A stretch of DNA of 10,436 nucleotides, taken from Saprospiraceae bacterium (lineage in GTDB: Bacteria > Bacteroidota > Bacteroidia > Chitinophagales > Saprospiraceae). Shown piece by piece: positions 6,620-10,436 of the stretch. The notes under the pieces are model-generated. The model worked only from the letters and a program-made list of their open reading frames with translations. It had not been told where the DNA came from and searched no databases. Location of the stretch: assembly GCA_023299965.1 (NCBI GenBank), contig JALZVN010000365.1, forward strand, positions 1-10,436, read 5' to 3'. A program made the translations under genes and the position numbers. The first letter of the stretch is position 1. Every line of letters starts with the position of its first letter.

Positions 6620-6828
6620 ACTGAATATAAATAAGAGTTATCTTGTAGGTATATCGTTTAAGGCAAGATGGTCATTATCGGAGATCGTAGTGAGTCTCCT
6701 AACTCTATTAGCTATGTATTTTTTTTTCGGATGAGGGATCGTAAGTATGCTGAGGTACGAAGCAGACCAAGGCGCCCTTAGGCAGTCGAAGGTCCGAAGC
6801 GAACGCGGAGTACTGAAGAGCCCGACAG

Positions 6829-6880
6829 CGACCTAGACAGAATTTGTATAGCAGGTCGTGCTGGCATTCTGTCTAGGTCG
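6829..6880. repeat. Perfect 15-bp inverted repeat with 22-nt loop
   Basis: CGACCTAGACAGAAT (6829-6843) is exactly complementary to ATTCTGTCTAGGTCG (6866-6880). The 22-nt loop holds a small stem of its own, AGCA/TGCT around GGTCG. On the minus strand the stem begins about 20 nt after the TAA of the large repeat protein, so it lies in that gene's 3' untranslated region. No T-run follows on either strand, so a normal intrinsic terminator is unlikely. An RNA-stabilising 3' hairpin or a dispersed REP-like palindrome are both possible. Confidence 0.8.
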
Positions 6881-6899
6881 GTGGCATCCCCAAATCACC

Positions 6900-9800
6900 T
6901 TACTTCAATAAAGAAATATTTCCTTGAGAAGAAAAACTATCTCCATTGGTACAAGTAGCTGTAAATATGTATCCAAAAACATCTGGATTTAAAGGCTTTC
7001 CTTCGAATGTGCCATCCCAAGTTTGAGTCTGATCTCTTGATTCAAATACACGCTCTCCCCATCGATTATAGATCGCTAGATACATCTCTACTATCTGATT
7101 TCCATCCACTCGCAACTGGTCATTTAGATCATCTCCATTGGGGGTGAATGCGTTGGGTACGAAAACAAAAGGTTCGGCACATGGTGTATCTGCTGGAATA
7201 ACAACTACCGCCAAAACAATAGAGCATCCATTTTCATCGGTAACGATTACTTCAAAATTAACTTCTTCTTGAAGTATGAAAGTCGGATTGGCACTCGATG
7301 GATCATCCAATAAAGCAGCAGGAGTCCAACTGTATGTAAAGTTTTCATCTTCTGTAACGCTTAATGTAACGGGTTGACCTGTAATCAAATCTGAAGTAGA
7401 AATAGTGGCTTCAACCTCATTAGCTAAATTAGTCACCTCTACATCAAAAGTAATCTCATCACTGCAACCAAATTCATTGTTTGCAGTCAAGGTATATGTA
7501 GTAGATTCAGTAGGCGAAACTAAAATACTAGTTTCGCTCAAAAATTCATCAATCTGATTTTCTGGAGACCATACATATTCTGATGGAATTTCATCACTAA
7601 GAACAAACGCACTTAATTCCGTCTCGTCGCTCATGCAAAGATTAATGCTAGAATTCTCTCCTTCAATTTCAAGTAGTCTGCTTGTGCTAAAGAACTCTAC
7701 GACTTCGCTTCCACAACCAAACTCATTGTTAACCATAGCGAAATAAGTAGTGCCTGTGCCGGGAAAAGTCACAATAGTAGCGTCTGTCGAAATAATATCC
7801 GTGAAGGATGGGTCGTCATACCAAACTACCGTTTCTCCTGCACCAAGGTTAACGGAAAGCTGTCCCTGCTCGGTGCATATATCTTCTTGTCCTAAACCAT
7901 CAATACTAGGAACAGGTGTATCGAAAACATTGACTGAAACAGTACGCTGGACACTACATGTATCTATGGATATATTGGTAATAGTAACTGTATACACTTG
8001 GCTCGCTTGAGCATCCATTAACAGTGGATTTGGGCTCGTAGGATCATCTAGATTATCAACCGGAGACCATAGATATTCGAATTGTTCGTCAGGCTCTTCA
8101 TTCAAGAATATATCTTCACCCATGCACACATTGAGCATGTCGTCGAAAGCATTCTCATCAATGACAATCAAGTCAACAGGAAGTGATTGTGGCGTCAATA
8201 ATTCTACTTGACATCCAGAAGACGTGGTAACTGTGAGTGTAGGATTCAAGGTCGTAGTCTCATCAATTGTAATGATAGGATTTTGCTCATCGCTTGTCAT
8301 TCCATTACCAAACACCCAATCCCAGGCAACAATATCTGCTCCAATAATAGTAGACAAATCCATAAATTGCAATTCTGCTTGATTGCCGCATGTCAAAAAG
8401 GCTACATCAAAATCAACGTCAACTTCCTCAGTCGGCACAATTACATTCACCTCGCGAGTTATCACACAAGGTCCTAGTTCTGAATTGCTAATCGCAACTG
8501 TATAGGTTGTACTAACATCAGGGTTAGCTATAGGATTTGCTGTATTTGCATTATCAAGTCCAGTAGCTGGTGACCATACGTAGGTCAAACTAGGATCTGC
8601 ATTTGGATTTAATGGAGTTGGTTCTCTATCGCAGATTGTAAGTTCTACTTGGTCCAATGCAAAACTAATAACATTAATTTCTTGCTGGGATGAAGCACTT
8701 GACTCACATCCGTTCTCTGCAGTTACAATTAGTTGTACATTTAAAGTACCTGCGTCATCTATAGTAATCAAAGGATTTTCAAGTTGAGATGTTTGAGAGG
8801 AGTTTATACTTTGTCCTGCCTGCTCAAATGTCCAACTAAAATCGATCAAAGCCGCATCGGCATAACTAGAGTTATTTATAAACTGAATTTCTATAGGACT
8901 CGACCCATCGCAGGATAAGATCTCAAAATCAAAATCTACTTGTACTTCTTCTGAAGGAACAACGAGTGTAAACTCCTGCTCTACTATACAGCCTGTAACT
9001 CCATCAGTAACCGTCACTTGATATGTAGTGGTCTCCAAAGGGGTAGCAATTGGAGAAGCACCTAAAGTGGTATTGAGCCCAGTAGCTGGCGACCAAACAT
9101 AAGAGTAGGCATCTGAACCATCAGGGTTTAATTCTAAAGATGAACCCAAACAAACTAAAGTGTTGTCGCTAGGCAAGTTAAGCTCTACGAGATCTACATC
9201 TACATCCTGGACAAGTGTTTCTGTACAACCATCTTCGGTTGTAACTGTAAGGCTTACCACAAGATCATCTGCAGAAGAGAAAGTGAGCAAGGGGTTTTGC
9301 TCATCGCTCGTGATTCCGTTTCCAAAATCCCAATCCCATGAAACAATATCTCCTTCAGAATAAATAGACTCATCGTTGAATTGAATGGTAGCATCGCCAA
9401 TACAATTGTCAAATGCTAAAGAGAAAGCTGCTTCCAAAGGCTGAGCAGGAACAAATACGGTTACTTCTCTTTCCACCTCACATCCTGATATAGGGTCTAA
9501 AATAGTTACGATGTAACTAGAGGTATTAGTCGGGGATGCTAAAGGACTTACAACATTAGTAGCACTCAGCTCCGTTGGTGGTGACCAAGTGTACGTATAT
9601 AGTACATTTCCATTTGGATTCAATAAGACTGGATCACCATTACAAGCCGAAATTTCTTCATCAATGAAAGATACATCTAACACGTTTGATCCAGATAGAT
9701 CAAGTACATCTTCAAATATCTCTTCACAGCCAAATTCAGATACTAGTGTCAAGGTGAATGGATATAATCCACCAGCCTCGAATGATACTTCGATACTTTC

Positions 9801-10436
9801 GCCTGACTCGACAATACCATTCTCAAATGTCCATGTTAAAGAAACGATGTCTCCTGAAATTGCTGTACTACTATTTGTCAAGATAAGAGATATTTCATCT
9901 CCACAATTCAACAATTCACTTATAAAACCAAAGTCAAAAAATGTTTCTGCAACTTCTATATTCAATACTACGTCCTCAAAATCACATACAACAAAATCTT
10001 GGGGAGTAAGTGTGACGGTATAACTTCCAGGACCTGGAAAAGTAAAAGCTACGTTTGTATTTCCAGGTAGTATAGTTCCATCATCAAAAATTAGATTGTA
10101 ATTTCCGATGTTAATATGACTACTAGAAAATAGCACAGTGTTTGGATCACAATTATCTCTATTGACAGCTATATCAGATTCTGTAATGGCTATATCAGAA
10201 ACAACATTTACTTCAAAAGTATCAATACGTTCACAACCAAATTGATTCGTAATAGATGCAAAGTATACATTTTGACCTATGCTCAATGGTTCTAGAGTAG
10301 CATTCAATGTTCCCTGTCCAGAAATCACAGAGCCCGCAGGTCCCCAAGTAATAGATACATCATCTACAAGGTCATCATTGCTAGCAGACACTGCTATAGC
10401 ATTATTCAAACAAGCTTGGTCTGGAAATACATCTAC
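6900..10436 (-). CDS. Giant secreted PKD/Ig-repeat protein with T9SS type B (CHU_C) sorting domain, 5' end outside window
   Basis: The frame is open from the right edge (VDVFPDQAC precedes the TTG at 10409, so that TTG is not the start) to TAA at 6902-6900; 1,178 residues are visible. Numbering from the 10409 codon, PKD-like domains show LTWTFENG (191-198), SWDWDFGNG (357-365), FSWTFEQAG (524-532) and AWDWVFGNG (695-703). They alternate with Ig-like CHU_C-associated domains marked by YxWSP (273-277, 437-441, 610-614, 779-783, 945-949, and WTP at 1028) and TxYxVTV/GC blocks, with a period near 169. The C-terminal 90 residues (FVPNAFTPNGDDLND, YNRWGERVF, WDGTFEGKPL, DVFGYIFTA) are the gliding-motility-associated C-terminal domain that directs export through the type IX secretion system. 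The protein is probably cell-surface or extracellular, possibly adhesive. No enzyme domain is visible. Only two Lys occur, both near the C-terminus. The signal peptide lies beyond the window. Confidence 0.93.
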   Translation of the reverse strand, partial: VDVFPDQACLNNAIAVSASNDDLVDDVSITWGPAGSVISGQGTLNATLEPLSIGQNVYFASITNQFGCERIDTFEVNVVSDIAITESDIAVNRDNCDPNTVLFSSSHINIGNYNLIFDDGTILPGNTNVAFTFPGPGSYTVTLTPQDFVVCDFEDVVLNIEVAETFFDFGFISELLNCGDEISLILTNSSTAISGDIVSLTWTFENGIVESGESIEVSFEAGGLYPFTLTLVSEFGCEEIFEDVLDLSGSNVLDVSFIDEEISACNGDPVLLNPNGNVLYTYTWSPPTELSATNVVSPLASPTNTSSYIVTILDPISGCEVEREVTVFVPAQPLEAAFSLAFDNCIGDATIQFNDESIYSEGDIVSWDWDFGNGITSDEQNPLLTFSSADDLVVSLTVTTEDGCTETLVQDVDVDLVELNLPSDNTLVCLGSSLELNPDGSDAYSYVWSPATGLNTTLGASPIATPLETTTYQVTVTDGVTGCIVEQEFTLVVPSEEVQVDFDFEILSCDGSSPIEIQFINNSSYADAALIDFSWTFEQAGQSINSSQTSQLENPLITIDDAGTLNVQLIVTAENGCESSASSQQEINVISFALDQVELTICDREPTPLNPNADPSLTYVWSPATGLDNANTANPIANPDVSTTYTVAISNSELGPCVITREVNVIVPTEEVDVDFDVAFLTCGNQAELQFMDLSTIIGADIVAWDWVFGNGMTSDEQNPIITIDETTTLNPTLTVTTSSGCQVELLTPQSLPVDLIVIDENAFDDMLNVCMGEDIFLNEEPDEQFEYLWSPVDNLDDPTSPNPLLMDAQASQVYTVTITNISIDTCSVQRTVSVNVFDTPVPSIDGLGQEDICTEQGQLSVNLGAGETVVWYDDPSFTDIISTDATIVTFPGTGTTYFAMVNNEFGCGSEVVEFFSTSRLLEIEGENSSINLCMSDETELSAFVLSDEIPSEYVWSPENQIDEFLSETSILVSPTESTTYTLTANNEFGCSDEITFDVEVTNLANEVEATISTSDLITGQPVTLSVTEDENFTYSWTPAALLDDPSSANPTFILQEEVNFEVIVTDENGCSIVLAVVVIPADTPCAEPFVFVPNAFTPNGDDLNDQLRVDGNQIVEMYLAIYNRWGERVFESRDQTQTWDGTFEGKPLNPDVFGYIFTATCTNGDSFSSQGNISLLK
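8281..8338 (-). repeat. Intragenic repeat, copy A (PKD core)
   Basis: This stretch encodes the WDWVFGNGMTSDEQNP region of one PKD domain. It matches 9295-9352 at about 49 of 58 bases without gaps. The two copies are 1,014 bp apart, or 338 codons, which is two PKD-plus-Ig units. The DNA identity is higher than between the other domain pairs, so this pair probably arose from a more recent in-frame duplication or conversion. Confidence 0.7.
9295..9352 (-). repeat. Intragenic repeat, copy B (PKD core)
   Basis: Partner of the copy at 8281-8338; it encodes the WDWDFGNGITSDEQNP region. The intervening PKD domain (residues 500-575) has diverged (FSWTFEQAG), so copies A and B are closer to each other than to the domain between them. 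This fits duplication of a two-unit block, or gene conversion. Confidence 0.7.

Larger units (their letters stand above)
6453..6899. other. Convergent non-coding spacer with repeats and a terminator candidate
   Basis: This 447-bp spacer lies between the + strand moxR-vWA operon and the - strand repeat-protein gene, which converge here. It holds, in order, direct repeats (6455-6515), a candidate terminator for the minus strand (6561-6619), an AT-rich stretch with weak hairpins such as GGAGA/TCTCC (6680-6684 with 6695-6699) and a run of nine T (6719-6727), then a GC-richer block (about 6730-6880) ending in a perfect 15-bp inverted repeat. I see no coding frame with recognisable sequence and no RNA gene. 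Confidence 0.7.

Noticed and set aside
6680..6727. + strand terminator made of the GGAGA/TCTCC hairpin and the nine-T run
   Set aside because: The T-run begins about 20 nt after the stem, and the small CTAA/TTAG stem closer to it has only four pairs. Support is too weak.
6829..6880. Intrinsic terminator at the 15-bp palindrome
   Set aside because: The stem is strong, but no T-run follows it on either strand.
9589..10023. 144-codon open frame on the + strand
   Set aside because: It lies entirely antisense to the well-supported repeat-protein gene, has low-complexity Ser/Thr-rich sequence and no recognisable motif. The same applies to the + strand frames at 7750-8010, 8208-8477 and 9160-9363.

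Overview
The window looks like chromosomal DNA of a Bacteroidota species. It is AT-rich, its starts lack clear Shine-Dalgarno sequences, and its last gene encodes a huge secreted PKD/Ig-repeat protein. That protein ends in the CHU_C / type IX secretion (T9SS) type B sorting domain, which is typical of gliding Bacteroidota. A Saprospiria- or Cytophaga/Flavobacteriia-like host is plausible, but the sequence alone does not fix the order.

Region 1 (1-3831, + strand) is one tight operon of at least five genes: the 3' end of a DUF2891 protein, an Nramp-like membrane transporter, and pxpA, pxpB and pxpC, the three subunits of the prokaryotic ATP-dependent 5-oxoprolinase. The junctions are +6, -8, -1 and -11 nt, so translational coupling is likely. 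The transporter has lost all three side chains that bind metal in classical Nramp proteins (DPGN is GPGT, MPHN is VPYN). Its operon points to a role in 5-oxoproline (pyroglutamate) use rather than simple Mn/Fe import. The DUF2891 gene is a second unexplained partner.

Region 2 (3832-4215) is a non-coding spacer. It holds a GC-richer block of about 200 bp built of short inverted repeats, including one 18-nt unit present three times in +/-/+ orientation.

Region 3 (4216-6452, + strand) is a two-gene operon: a MoxR-type AAA+ ATPase and a CoxE-like von Willebrand A protein with a modified MIDAS motif (DNGGWSMS) and a glycine-rich linker. Such pairs are thought to act as chaperones or assembly factors; the client is unknown here.

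Region 4 (6453-6899) is a convergent spacer. It contains degenerate 36-bp-period direct repeats overlapping the vWA stop codon, a candidate minus-strand terminator, and a perfect 15-bp inverted repeat about 20 nt past the stop of the next gene.

Region 5 (6900-10436, - strand) is the 3' part of the repeat-rich T9SS cargo gene, which runs off the right edge. Its visible 1,178 residues alternate PKD and Ig-like domains with a period near 169 residues, have paired cysteines, and contain only two lysines. No tRNA, rRNA, CRISPR array, transposase or prophage gene was seen.
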